From Methanogenium sp. S4BF (lineage in GTDB: Archaea; Halobacteriota; Methanomicrobia; Methanomicrobiales; Methanomicrobiaceae): 64,000 bases of DNA. Location of the stretch: positions 1,423,940 through 1,487,939 of the forward strand of contig NZ_CP091277.1 in assembly GCF_029633965.1 (NCBI RefSeq). Reading direction: 5' to 3'. Positions within the stretch are counted from its first letter, which is position 1. Each line of letters opens with the position of its first letter. The notes beneath the pieces are model-generated. The model saw only the letters and a list, made by a program, of their open reading frames with translations. It searched no databases and was not told the DNA's origin. Shown here in pieces: positions 54,124 through 63,298 of the stretch. The position numbers and the translations under genes are program-made.

Positions 54124-54849
54124 TCACCCCATCAGAAGGAAGCCCAAAAGGACAAACGATATGATCAGTCCGATCATTACTCCCTCGACTTTACCGGAAT
54201 ACACACCCGCTGCATAGCGGTTGCGGTATCCCATGTCGGTGACCATCATCTGGATGATTTTCATCCGGGCGTGGATCAGGGCAAGTTCAGAGGACATCTC
54301 AGCTTCGACGCCTTCTGCACCGTCTCCTGCACCGCCTTCATCACCGCTGACCTCGACAAGCATCGGGTCTGCGTCGAATGCACCGGGGTCTTTCCCTGCA
54401 CACTCGTTGATCTTAGCGGTGATCGCGCCCATGTCTTCGCTTTCCATGATGTCGATAATTTCGACCTGCTGCTGGAAGCGCTCGATTGCGGCTGCGTCAA
54501 GATTCTCGATGAATGCGATAGCACCCTTGGAACCGACGATCTTACCGCCCTCGACACCATTTTCGTGCAGGGCCTTCAGTGACTGGGCCGAAAGGTGACC
54601 CTTTACTTCGGTTCCGCAGAAAACGACGAAACGGATGTTCGGATTCGAGATGGTGTTTGCAATCAGCTTCTCAAGACCAAGGTTCTCGGTCTTACAGGAA
54701 CCACAGATGGCAGCGCCTGCATTGCAGATACCCTGTTCGTCAAGGTGAGACCCGAACGTACAGACTGCAACACAGCTTTCTGCATTGCCGGAGTGGTAAT
54801 CGCCCTGGATAACTGGCCAGCCTGAGGCCGGTGATTTCTTATTTGCCAT
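54124..54849 (-). CDS. mtrA: Tetrahydromethanopterin S-methyltransferase subunit A
   Basis: 241 residues. Carries the 5-hydroxybenzimidazolylcobamide group that passes methyl from MtrH to coenzyme M; the cobalt ligand is His85 in [12 protein letters not shown]-terminal helix (about 220-240, [18 protein letters not shown]) anchors it. The first 172 residues are almost identical, also at DNA level, to the MtrA'-MtrG fusion. Confidence 0.96.
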   Translation of the reverse strand: MANKKSPASGWPVIQGDYHSGNAESCVAVCTFGSHLDEQGICNAGAAICGSCKTENLGLEKLIANTISNPNIRFVVFCGTEVKGHLSAQSLKALHENGVEGGKIVGSKGAIAFIENLDAAAIERFQQQVEIIDIMESEDMGAITAKINECAGKDPGAFDADPMLVEVSGDEGGAGDGAEGVEAEMSSELALIHARMKIIQMMVTDMGYRNRYAAGVYSGKVEGVMIGLIISFVLLGFLLMG

Positions 54850-54860
54850 ATTCTATCACC

Positions 54861-55145
54861 TCATAAGAATCCAAACGCGACTATCCCCGCGATGAAAAGT
54901 CCGACCGCAAATCCATACCACATTGCCGTGACACCACCTGCATAGAGCAGGGCTGTACCTCTGCCAGGGAAGGATGCAAGGAAGTCACCCTCTCCGGAGA
55001 GCATGTTAACGATGTCATCAGCAACCTTGTCGAGTTTCTCGACACGCTCAACCACCGGACCGAGGGATGCCCCTGCAGTGGTCACAAGACCGATCATGGG
55101 GTCAGCGACGAGACCATACTCAGGCAGTACCTGGATATATCCCAT
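54861..55145 (-). CDS. mtrB: Tetrahydromethanopterin S-methyltransferase subunit B
   Basis: 94 residues: a soluble N-terminal part (GYIQVLPEYGLVADPMIG) and a C-terminal membrane helix (AVGLFIAGIVAFGFL). Its ATG shares one base with the mtrC stop codon (TAATG). Confidence 0.95.
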   Translation of the reverse strand: MGYIQVLPEYGLVADPMIGLVTTAGASLGPVVERVEKLDKVADDIVNMLSGEGDFLASFPGRGTALLYAGGVTAMWYGFAVGLFIAGIVAFGFL

Positions 55146-56008
55146 TACTGTTCACCTCCGACTTCACGGATAGGCTGTGCGTCAAGCCATGCAAATGCGT
55201 CACGCTTCGAGAGCTTAATCAACTCACTGTAGGACCATCCCCAGAGGATGATTGAGATAGCAAATGAGATGACAACTGCGGGAAGTGAGAGGAAGGCGAG
55301 TGACATGACTGAAACGCCGATCATGCTCAAAAATCCGCACTCAAGTGCGCACATCTGTGTGCGGTCCCATGATTCGTTGGGGCCGAGACATGCATTGAAC
55401 GGGTGCTGGATAGCAATTGCGCCGAGCATGAAGATTGTTGCGAGCACACATCCACCGATAACAGATGCTGCGTAGCTTGCAATTTCAACACCAAAGACTG
55501 ATGTTGCACCGGTGATGAGGTCTCCGAAGGAGAACGTACCTGCAACCATTGCGGTGAAGCCGAGCATTGTCAGTGAACCGACAACGGTAAGCTCTGCAAT
55601 CATGCGGGTCATGACCGGGATGTTCATGTTGAGAACCTTGTCTGAGATGAATCCGAGGATTGCTCCGAGGATTGCTGCAACGATGACACAGCCGACAGGC
55701 ACAAGAAGTGGACTGATTCCGGCGAGTTTTGTTGCAAAGAGCATGGCAACGACACCGGAACCAAGCGCGATCATACCCGCGGATGGCACACCGGTACCAA
55801 GACCATAGCTGCAGAGGTTCTTAATTGAGTCTGTACCCCACCAGAGTGCGATGACAGCTGCAAGTCCGCCAAAGAAGGCGAATACTTCGGTTGACATCAG
55901 GGTGTTGAGGTAGACCAGATAGATACAGACCAGTGCGCCAATGAGCCCGATACCAAGCATGGTATTGTGGTCCATTCCGCCTTCTGATGCTTCAATTTTA
56001 ACTGACAT
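55145..56008 (-). CDS. mtrC: Tetrahydromethanopterin S-methyltransferase subunit C
   Basis: 287 residues, about seven membrane helices. With MtrD and MtrE it forms the membrane sector that couples methyl transfer to Na+ export. Typical segments are GTGVPSAGMIALGSGV and HPFNACLGPNESWDRTQM. Eleven bases after mtrD. Confidence 0.96.
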   Translation of the reverse strand: MSVKIEASEGGMDHNTMLGIGLIGALVCIYLVYLNTLMSTEVFAFFGGLAAVIALWWGTDSIKNLCSYGLGTGVPSAGMIALGSGVVAMLFATKLAGISPLLVPVGCVIVAAILGAILGFISDKVLNMNIPVMTRMIAELTVVGSLTMLGFTAMVAGTFSFGDLITGATSVFGVEIASYAASVIGGCVLATIFMLGAIAIQHPFNACLGPNESWDRTQMCALECGFLSMIGVSVMSLAFLSLPAVVISFAISIILWGWSYSELIKLSKRDAFAWLDAQPIREVGGEQ

Positions 56009-56019
56009 TCTCTAACACC

Positions 56020-56850
56020 TCAGATTACCACCAGAAGAATAGCAACAAGACCGCATGCTGCACATGCTGCAGACGATCCGATTACTGCACGGGGCCATCT
56101 CTTGAACTTCGGGTCGTGAGGACCTTCGATTGTACCGGTAATGTTGTACGCGGTAAGCACTGCTGCTACAAGGAACATACCAACCGCAAAGATACCTGCA
56201 AGGGATACTGCAAGTGTGGTCATGCCCTCAGGGGTCATGCCAAGGAATGACGGAAGTGCTTCCTCATAGACGGAGAGAAGTTCGAGATAGATGAGCGTAC
56301 CGCCCATACCACCGAAGATACCACCGAGTACACCACCAACGTAGGAGATGAACGGCAGTCCGTGACCCTCTGTTCCCTGAGATTTGTATGCAGGGAAGGT
56401 GTCACCGGTGATGGGGTCTTTGTCTATTTTACCTGATGCAGCGGGGATACCCATTGCATAGACATAGACAACGTTCACCATCAGACAGGTAATTGCCATC
56501 AGGAGACCGCCGCCCATTGCGCCTGCACCGAGTGCAACCCAGATGCCCAGCTCAGCTGCCCATGCGCCTCCGAAGAGACCTGCAAGGCCACCACCGGCAG
56601 CGAGCATTGCCACACCGGTAGCGATACCGGGTGCCTGGCCCATTGCTGCTGGTGCACCACCAACCGGCACAAAGTGCACACCAAAGGAGATGAGCACGCC
56701 GCCGATGATGACGCCGATGAGAGGGATGAGTGCTGCAGGATAGAGAGCATAGATGATGCCCACTGATACAAGTACGATTACAAGTGCGATTACAGATGCA
56801 GTCGGGTTAATACCCTCTCCGCCAGCTGAACCGCCGCCTAATGCACTCAT
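56020..56850 (-). CDS. mtrD: Tetrahydromethanopterin S-methyltransferase subunit D
   Basis: 276 residues, six to eight membrane helices. Family landmarks are GVLISFGVHFVPVGGAPAAMG and DKDPITGDTFPAYKSQGTEG. Membrane part of the Na+-translocating Mtr complex. Its start overlaps the mtrE stop by 4 bases. Confidence 0.96.
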   Translation of the reverse strand: MSALGGGSAGGEGINPTASVIALVIVLVSVGIIYALYPAALIPLIGVIIGGVLISFGVHFVPVGGAPAAMGQAPGIATGVAMLAAGGGLAGLFGGAWAAELGIWVALGAGAMGGGLLMAITCLMVNVVYVYAMGIPAASGKIDKDPITGDTFPAYKSQGTEGHGLPFISYVGGVLGGIFGGMGGTLIYLELLSVYEEALPSFLGMTPEGMTTLAVSLAGIFAVGMFLVAAVLTAYNITGTIEGPHDPKFKRWPRAVIGSSAACAACGLVAILLVVI

Positions 56851-57752
56851 GCTGTTGCCTCCTCTTCAGTTTCTGTTGTATACGGGCCGTAGGTCTTGCG
56901 TGCCCATGTCTCGACAAAGCGGTCGATGACCATGAAGACGATGATGATTACGGCACCGGCGATCACTGCTCCCCAGCCTGCTGCGAATGGCTCGAAGAGA
57001 ATGGTACGCCATAATTCGAAGAACACAATAAGACCGAAACAGATACCGGATGCGGGACCTGCTCCCTTGGATGTGAACCATCCATTGTCAAGTGAACTTC
57101 TCTGTCCTGCCTCTGCATACCGGACAATGTCACCGGATGCGGAGATAGGTAACCCAGCTCCGAAGGCATACTTCTGGTACTGACGTTCTTTTCCATAGAA
57201 CGGGTTACCAGTTGCAGACCCTGCTGCTCCCAGTGCGATACCCCATACGATACCCATCAATGGCAGGGGGAACGGATGTCCCAGTGCCTCGATGATGAGG
57301 AAACACATAGTAACAGTGGTGAAGACCGCAACGAATGCGTGGGCCATAGTCACAGTTGTAACCGATTTTAATATATCGATATAAACTGGCTGTTCAAATT
57401 TTGCGAGACTTGCCGTACGACCGAGATATGCAGTCGTGGCGTACACGCCCTGCACAAAGACTGCGACCGCAGAACCAATGATGAGAGCAAGAATCGCATT
57501 GTACTGAATCGCCATCAACGCCCAGGCAATTCCAGCAGCTAATGCCACCCATAGACCGTACGCAGGGGGTTCACCGGATACTGCTTTGTTGTAGATCCTG
57601 TGAATATACCCCATCTGCGGAGCCAGCTGAACCTGTGAGTTCGGGTCACCCTGTGATCCGATATCAGATTCAGTGTCCTCCGCAGCGCCAGCCACAGTAG
57701 CAAGAGCGCCGGCTAAAGCGCTGATACCGATGCCAAATAGTATTTCTTCCAT
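56847..57752 (-). CDS. mtrE: Tetrahydromethanopterin S-methyltransferase subunit E
   Basis: 301 residues, about six to seven membrane helices; thought to carry the Na+ channel function. MGYIHRIYNKAVSGEPPAYG near the start and ETWARKTYGPYTTE at the end are typical. First gene of the mtr operon, with AGGAGG well spaced before the ATG. Confidence 0.96.
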   Translation of the reverse strand: MEEILFGIGISALAGALATVAGAAEDTESDIGSQGDPNSQVQLAPQMGYIHRIYNKAVSGEPPAYGLWVALAAGIAWALMAIQYNAILALIIGSAVAVFVQGVYATTAYLGRTASLAKFEQPVYIDILKSVTTVTMAHAFVAVFTTVTMCFLIIEALGHPFPLPLMGIVWGIALGAAGSATGNPFYGKERQYQKYAFGAGLPISASGDIVRYAEAGQRSSLDNGWFTSKGAGPASGICFGLIVFFELWRTILFEPFAAGWGAVIAGAVIIIVFMVIDRFVETWARKTYGPYTTETEEEATA

Positions 57753-57783
57753 TCAGGCATCCTCCTGTGTGCCAAAGCACCAG

Positions 57784-57845
57784 AGTAACACGTTACACAA
57801 ACCCTTTTTGGTTCAATTAAACCTCGATAGGGATTTTATTAAAGG
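57784..57845 (-). promoter_or_regulatory. mtr operon promoter and leader inverted repeat
   Basis: Minus-strand CCTTTAATAAAA (57834-57845) is the best TATA candidate, giving a leader of roughly 60 bases. Inside it GTAAC-AC-GTTAC (57784-57795) is a perfect inverted repeat that could be an operator or hairpin. Confidence 0.5.
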
Positions 57846-57932
57846 TTTCGAAAAAAAGAGAATCACTATTTTACGATAGAAACGGAATGCAGGCTACGTT
57901 GCAAAATTAGCACCTGCTTGCTTTTGTTAATG

Positions 57933-57948
57933 AAAAAAAAATTGGGTT
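57933..57948 (-). terminator. mcr operon terminator: AACCCAA plus T9
   Basis: Four bases after the mcrA stop codon on the minus strand comes AACCCAA followed by nine T. It separates mcr from the mtr operon promoter. Confidence 0.72.
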
Positions 57949-57952
57949 GATC

Positions 57953-59659
57953 TTACCGTGCCGGTATGATCAGTGAGCGCTCGCCTGCTGGCTTGAACTC
58001 GCGGATTGCACCCTTTGCGAATTCGCGGCGGGGTTCGGAGAAGTCGAATGTGAGTGACGGATCTGCGAAACAGATCTTGATCAGTGGGTCGAAGCAGAAT
58101 GCGTCGCCGCGTCCGTAGTGCGCACCACCGACGATAGCTGCGTATTCTCCCTGGTGACCGACATTCATTGCGTAGTTTGGATAGTTTGGTCCACGGAGTT
58201 CGCCCATCAGACCGCGGTCAGGCTCCATTGAAAGGGAGTTTGCTGAACCACACTGGTCCTGAAGATCGTAGCCGAAGAAACCAAGACGTGACCAGCCTTC
58301 CTTGTGCATAAGCATGGAAAGGTACCATCCGTTCAGACCGGCATTGGAGTTTCCGGTACCGATGGAACAGGTCAGACCACAAGCTGCTGCAAGGACACCA
58401 GCACGCTGTGAACCACCGAAGTGGTCTTCCATTGCGGTTGGGTACTGCTCGTACTGCTCCATACCGTTGAGGTTGACCTCGGTTGTAAGATCGTTGACGA
58501 TCTCCTGGGTTGGAGTGATGGTTGCTGCGGGGTCTGGGTTGGTGTAGTCGAAGCCGTACTTGTCCTTCAGGTAGTCCATACCGTAGTAGGTGTACTCGTC
58601 GAGGATGTTGTCGGTGTATGCTGCAGTTGCATACTGTGTGAAACCGACACCACCGGACATGTAGGAACCGAGCCAGATCTGGTCGAAGAGCATGGTACCT
58701 GCACCGACAACCTCAAGAGCTGCACGGGCGGGGTCGTTCGGGTATTTCCGGTTTGCCTGGACAATATCGGAGAAGACACCGAATTTGATACCACCGGGCT
58801 CGTTTGGACCACGTGCACGGCGTGCCGGAAGGATGGATGCCATCTGTGAGACACCGGCGTGCTTTGCGGCGAATGAAAGGTCAGCGACTGCTGCTTCACC
58901 TGCACACATTCTGTATGCTGCGATGAAGGACATACCGATCTGCATAGCGGACCATCTGGAGGTGGTTCCACCATCACAGGTACGTGAGACAATGGTCGGG
59001 ATGTGGATTGCCTGGTACATCGACTTGCCAACCTGTGCCTTCAGGACTTCTGCCTGTTCGGATGGGAAGAGCTTCTCGATGTTGATCAGGAACTGTGGCT
59101 CAATGTCATCTGCCATTGCGTCGTCGCCAGTGAATACCTTACAGTAACAGTCATCGACAAGGCCCGGGTGGGTCTCGACCATGTGTTCCTGAACCACTGC
59201 TGCACCAGGCATTGCGTGATTGAGGATGTGGAGGTATTCGTTGATGGTCTCAGGGGTAACTTCCTTACCGAGACGCTTCTGGAGGGTTGCGTGTGCAAGA
59301 TCCATGCCGACAACGACAGTACGGCGGATGTCATCCCACATCTGCTGCATTGCAGCGTTGTTGACGAAGTGGAGGTCATCACCCTCTACGAAGACACCGG
59401 TGTTGGAGACTTCGTAGGTCATGAGCTGTCTCTGACCCATTGGCATACCACCAAGGTGGCAGTGCTCTGGATCATACATGGAGATACCGCGCTCCATCTC
59501 GATGCCCTTTGCAGCCTTCATGAATTCCCGCTTACGGGGAGACTGGCGGACACCGTTGAAGTTGTAGAACGTGGTCTTTACGGACTCAGGATCCTGGCCC
59601 TGGAACTTCTCTTTGAGTGCGTCAAGGAAAAGCTTCTGTGATCTCTCTATTTTTGCCAT
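57953..59659 (-). CDS. mcrA: Methyl-coenzyme M reductase alpha subunit
   Basis: 568 residues. It forms the F430 active site that releases methane from methyl-CoM and CoB. Residues at positions modified in characterised enzymes are present: His in QEHMVETHP, Arg in [11 protein letters not shown], Gln in GGSQRAG, Gly in [10 protein letters not shown] (thioglycine site) and the Asp and Cys of that motif. The C-terminus [16 protein letters not shown] is typical. ATG 59659 is chosen; GAGGAGTGA precedes it, and the GTG at 59668 overlaps mcrG. Confidence 0.98.
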   Translation of the reverse strand: MAKIERSQKLFLDALKEKFQGQDPESVKTTFYNFNGVRQSPRKREFMKAAKGIEMERGISMYDPEHCHLGGMPMGQRQLMTYEVSNTGVFVEGDDLHFVNNAAMQQMWDDIRRTVVVGMDLAHATLQKRLGKEVTPETINEYLHILNHAMPGAAVVQEHMVETHPGLVDDCYCKVFTGDDAMADDIEPQFLINIEKLFPSEQAEVLKAQVGKSMYQAIHIPTIVSRTCDGGTTSRWSAMQIGMSFIAAYRMCAGEAAVADLSFAAKHAGVSQMASILPARRARGPNEPGGIKFGVFSDIVQANRKYPNDPARAALEVVGAGTMLFDQIWLGSYMSGGVGFTQYATAAYTDNILDEYTYYGMDYLKDKYGFDYTNPDPAATITPTQEIVNDLTTEVNLNGMEQYEQYPTAMEDHFGGSQRAGVLAAACGLTCSIGTGNSNAGLNGWYLSMLMHKEGWSRLGFFGYDLQDQCGSANSLSMEPDRGLMGELRGPNYPNYAMNVGHQGEYAAIVGGAHYGRGDAFCFDPLIKICFADPSLTFDFSEPRREFAKGAIREFKPAGERSLIIPAR

Positions 59660-59664
59660 TAAAA

Positions 59665-60429
59665 TCACTCCTCAACCGGCATGAAGCCGTATTTGGTTCT
59701 CAGTGAGTGGACACGGACGATGTATTCAATGTACTCCTCGTCATCACGGTATGATGTACCGACGAGTGAGTGGAAGATGGTCGAGTGTGCCTTGACCCAT
59801 GCGTCGTCGAGTGGCTTGCCGACTGAGACTGCACGGTCCAGGGGTTCTCCGATCTGGTCTTTCACGTAGATAACGACACCATCGTCACCAAGGACGCACC
59901 TCTGGAGCATGTCGAACATCAGGCCGTCTTCTGCAAGACGGAGTGAGTGTCCGTGCACAGTTGCGCCACGGATGCTGGTGAGAGCGGGCTCGAACATTTC
60001 GGTCTCGAGGAGCCACTTGGAGTATGCTTCGAGGTCACGCTCACGGCACTCGACGATCTGACGACCGGAGAGTGTACCGGGGTCGATGCCACGGAAGCGG
60101 TATGATTCAACGTAGGTACGCTGGTACGGCTGGGAAGGACCGTTGAACATTGAGTCAACAAACTGAATGTAGCGGACACGGTCTCCTGCCTTTGCACCCT
60201 CGGTTGGTTCCACAATCTTGCGGATTGGGCAGTCAGGTTCCTGCTGCTCTGCAAGTGGTGGGTGTGCAGTTGGATATGCGGAACCCGGTGCACGGTGACC
60301 GAGGACCAGCACAACATCTTCATCAGTTACATCGCGAACTTTGTCAAGTTCGACGTTCGGGTTCATCTGACGGCGCCTGTTTTCGGCGACGATAGAGGTA
60401 CCCGGACCATACTGTGGTGTGTATGCCAT
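59665..60429 (-). CDS. mcrG: Methyl-coenzyme M reductase gamma subunit
   Basis: 254 residues. Starts [19 protein letters not shown], with [17 protein letters not shown] as landmark. Completes the alpha2beta2gamma2 enzyme. It lies 12 bases after mcrC and ends 5 bases before the mcrA ATG. Confidence 0.98.
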   Translation of the reverse strand: MAYTPQYGPGTSIVAENRRRQMNPNVELDKVRDVTDEDVVLVLGHRAPGSAYPTAHPPLAEQQEPDCPIRKIVEPTEGAKAGDRVRYIQFVDSMFNGPSQPYQRTYVESYRFRGIDPGTLSGRQIVECRERDLEAYSKWLLETEMFEPALTSIRGATVHGHSLRLAEDGLMFDMLQRCVLGDDGVVIYVKDQIGEPLDRAVSVGKPLDDAWVKAHSTIFHSLVGTSYRDDEEYIEYIVRVHSLRTKYGFMPVEE

Positions 60430-60441
60430 ATTATTTTCACC

Positions 60442-61068
60442 TCAAGTTGGAGTTTTCATTTCTTTCAATACTGCCTGAACAACTTCAGCCAATTTATCCC
60501 GCGGCGGGGTCTGACCTCTGGTCACACCGCTGACAATTGCAGCCACCTCACCCTTTGTCCGGATGCGCTCCGGTGGCGGCATGACAAATGCGGTTTTGAC
60601 ACCGACTTTTGCGAGATCTTCATAGTCTATTGGTGCCTGTGAGACAACAACAGCGCGGACATTTGCCTGTGAGAGAATAAAACGCACCTTCTCCACCACA
60701 TGGGAACGTACATTCCCGTGGTGCAGAACTGCCACTTTATGCTGCTCAATCTGCGATACCTCTTTTCCTGAAAGGCCGAAATATGCCCCCAGGACAGAAC
60801 CGGCAATCTTCGGAGCATCGGAAGGAACGCCGCTTCCGGCGTTGAGCACCAGGGTGCTTACGGAAAATTCCACACCCTCCCTCCTCAGGGCGGACGTGAT
60901 ATCGCACACCGGCTTCGTCACATGGCGCCTCCCCGGGGACATACCGACGACAATCACATCAGGATGGCGGCACTCTGAAATCGTGCCCCGCTGGGCAAGG
61001 CCTCCGCCTTTCCCCATCCCCATGGACTCGCGGCAGTCAACAACCTGGGTTATGCGACCAATCGGCAT
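60442..61068 (-). CDS. mcrC: Methyl-coenzyme M reductase operon protein C (activation component)
   Basis: 208 residues. Not part of the mature enzyme; related proteins take part in ATP-dependent reductive activation of F430. DCRESMGMGKGGGLAQRGT and VGMSPGRRHVTKPVC are typical. The Cys in these motifs may be redox active. Confidence 0.95.
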   Translation of the reverse strand: MPIGRITQVVDCRESMGMGKGGGLAQRGTISECRHPDVIVVGMSPGRRHVTKPVCDITSALRREGVEFSVSTLVLNAGSGVPSDAPKIAGSVLGAYFGLSGKEVSQIEQHKVAVLHHGNVRSHVVEKVRFILSQANVRAVVVSQAPIDYEDLAKVGVKTAFVMPPPERIRTKGEVAAIVSGVTRGQTPPRDKLAEVVQAVLKEMKTPT

Positions 61069-61075
61069 GTGAACC

Positions 61076-61552
61076 TTATCTTCCCTGAATAATTACCGGC
61101 CCTTCTTTGTTGCGCGGATCCGTGAGGCCTAAAAGGCTTGGATCAACGTTCGGACCGTATTTGGCATAGTCTGCAACCGTTGCCTGGGTTCTCATGTACT
61201 TCTTCCCGGTCTGGAGCTGATACGGAAATTTCGTGAAAAACCTGTCACATAGTGCCCGGATTTCTTCAATTACACTGTCATCCCGCACCTCAAGGATAAT
61301 AGTCCCTAACTGAACACGGAGTTCAAATTCAGACCCCTTAACCGAGATGACCCTTCGGTTGGTATTGGGGTTGGGTTTCCCCCGTGCAGGTCCGTAGGGG
61401 ACCGTACGCGGGAGATTCGGACCATTTATCATCATCCGGAGTATTCCGGGGATAGTCACCAACTCATTGAGCAGCAACTCCGCGGAATCCGGTTTGAGCA
61501 TGCGGAGGGGTGTGATCCGGCACTGGGGGTAATCAACGACAGCTTCAGTCAT
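61076..61552 (-). CDS. mcrD: Methyl-coenzyme M reductase operon protein D
   Basis: 158 residues. It binds apo-reductase and is thought to aid assembly or F430 insertion. PQCRITPLRMLKPDSAE at the N-terminus, GPNLPRTVPYGPARGKPNPN, and a C-terminal helical part. Located between mcrB and mcrC, the standard place. Confidence 0.95.
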   Translation of the reverse strand: MTEAVVDYPQCRITPLRMLKPDSAELLLNELVTIPGILRMMINGPNLPRTVPYGPARGKPNPNTNRRVISVKGSEFELRVQLGTIILEVRDDSVIEEIRALCDRFFTKFPYQLQTGKKYMRTQATVADYAKYGPNVDPSLLGLTDPRNKEGPVIIQGR

Positions 61553-61569
61553 TCAAATCAGTTCTCTGT

Positions 61570-62871
61570 TCAGACACCGTCTGCGATATTCTGGATCGGT
61601 TTGTTGAACACGTCAATCTGGCCGTATGTCTCGCCCATGATAGCGGAAGTGCCCTCTGGGGTGAACATCTGTGTACCTGCATCAAGTGCACATGCTGCAA
61701 CGACACACGGAATTGCACAGCCATTTGCGTGGCGTGTTACGACGTGGTTACCGTTAAAGATACCAGGACCACCGCCACCATAGATGGAGTGGCTGAAGAA
61801 TGAGAAACCGACAGCGGTTCCCATTACACGACCGAAGTCGGTGCCGGGGAGACCGGTCTCGTGCTCAAGCAGATCGTTGAAGTACAGGAGAGTCGAGGAG
61901 ACTGCCTGTGCGAAACGTCCTGCACCACAGTTCACCATGGTTGCTGCCATGGTACCTGCTGCTGCATATGCGTTCCACATCATGGGGTCTTTGGTGTCAT
62001 AGAACTGGAAGTAGCTGCCCTTCTTGCCTGCAACGATGACCTTGTCTTCGATTGCACGCTCAACAAGGGACTGGACAACTGTACCGATGGTACCGGTCTG
62101 GCCGTTCTCTTTGGTGAGGTCGTAGACGAGGTTGTTTGCATTGAGGCCCTGGTATGCGTACTGCAGAAGCATGTGGCGCTCGAATGGGCCGATTGCGCCT
62201 CCCATCTCGAACTCTCCTGCGGTCTCGAGGGTTGAAGCGAGTGCTGCACCCTGCATTGCATTCCGTCCGGTCATCATAACGAAGTGGTTGACACCGATGT
62301 TACGAAGTGCAAAGCCGATACCCTCATTGTTCTGTGGAATGCTGAGAACAGAGCTTACGCCTGCGCCTGGCATGTCCATTGTGTGGGGGTATCCGCCCCA
62401 GGCTGCTGCCTTAACGGTGGATGCATTGAATGCATCAATGTTGAACTGGTCAACAATTGCGTAGGTGGTTGCTGCTGCTACAGCTGAGATAGCTGCATCA
62501 TAGGTTCCAGCTGCATCAAGGCGTGCTGATGGGACCTCGACGAGAAGGAGGTTTCCACCCTTGTACTCGTGAACGACTGTGTCGCCGCCCTCAACGTCAA
62601 CCATCTCTTTGATCTTTGCGATGATTGCGTCTTTGTTGTCCATAATCGGCAGGTCAAGTTCACGACCGAGGATGACACCCTTGCCGAGTTTACCGGCTTT
62701 GAGGCCGCCCTGAATGCCGCCGAGGTTGACTGCGATTGACCTCTTGGTGAGGTCGATGATCTTCCGTGATGCCGGGTTGACGAGCGGGCTGATCTTGTCG
62801 AGAGCAACGCCACTCTTCAGAAGTTTTCCGTCATCTGAATAGAGATCGATAGTGTCGGAATATTTTGCCAT
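61570..62871 (-). CDS. mcrB: Methyl-coenzyme M reductase beta subunit
   Basis: 433 residues. MAKYSDTIDLYSDDGKLLKSG at the start; FNASTVKAAAWGGYPHTMDM and FFSHSIYGGGGPGIFNGNH are landmark segments lining the coenzyme channel. First gene of mcrBDCGA, with GGAGG shortly before the ATG. Confidence 0.98.
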   Translation of the reverse strand: MAKYSDTIDLYSDDGKLLKSGVALDKISPLVNPASRKIIDLTKRSIAVNLGGIQGGLKAGKLGKGVILGRELDLPIMDNKDAIIAKIKEMVDVEGGDTVVHEYKGGNLLLVEVPSARLDAAGTYDAAISAVAAATTYAIVDQFNIDAFNASTVKAAAWGGYPHTMDMPGAGVSSVLSIPQNNEGIGFALRNIGVNHFVMMTGRNAMQGAALASTLETAGEFEMGGAIGPFERHMLLQYAYQGLNANNLVYDLTKENGQTGTIGTVVQSLVERAIEDKVIVAGKKGSYFQFYDTKDPMMWNAYAAAGTMAATMVNCGAGRFAQAVSSTLLYFNDLLEHETGLPGTDFGRVMGTAVGFSFFSHSIYGGGGPGIFNGNHVVTRHANGCAIPCVVAACALDAGTQMFTPEGTSAIMGETYGQIDVFNKPIQNIADGV

Positions 62872-63298
62872 TTATTTTCCTCCAATTACCCTTTTTGTGC
62901 AATGCGTTTCATTTTCTGAACAAAGACAGGATAAAAAATCCTGACGGAAATCGATGATAGTAACTACTGCACGTCCCCGCATGGGACAAGGAAGATATAC
63001 ACAATGTCAGAATATAAGTATTCCTAATCCCAAACAATATAATCTTAAAAAAATAAAACCTAAAATGTGAGAGATAGGCAAATCAACCCTCAGATCAGTT
63101 AAGATTCATAAACGGTATTACGAAACATACCTGATCGTAGCACAAGATGCAACAAAGATTGAATTTTTTTATCATTAGTATGATGCGCTTCTTTTGAGCT
63201 TTTTTTTCAAAAAAAAACGCGCATTTAGCCCTAAACTACACTTAATATATAGTGAATGGAAGAGTAATCAGAATTACCCCCCCCATCCAAACCGGTAC
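62872..63298. other. mcr upstream region with two TATA candidates
   Basis: 427 AT-rich bases with no gene. On the minus strand ACTTATATTC (about 63011-63020) would give a leader of roughly 115 bases before mcrB. A second, stronger-looking CTATATATTAAG (about 63242-63253) would give a leader of about 350 bases. Several T runs near 63196-63220 on the plus strand (A runs on the other) may end the upstream gene's transcript. Confidence 0.5.

Noticed and set aside
63242-63253. TATA element for a plus-strand gene
   Set aside because: No plus-strand gene follows; the flanking genes both read on the minus strand, so it is considered only for mcr.
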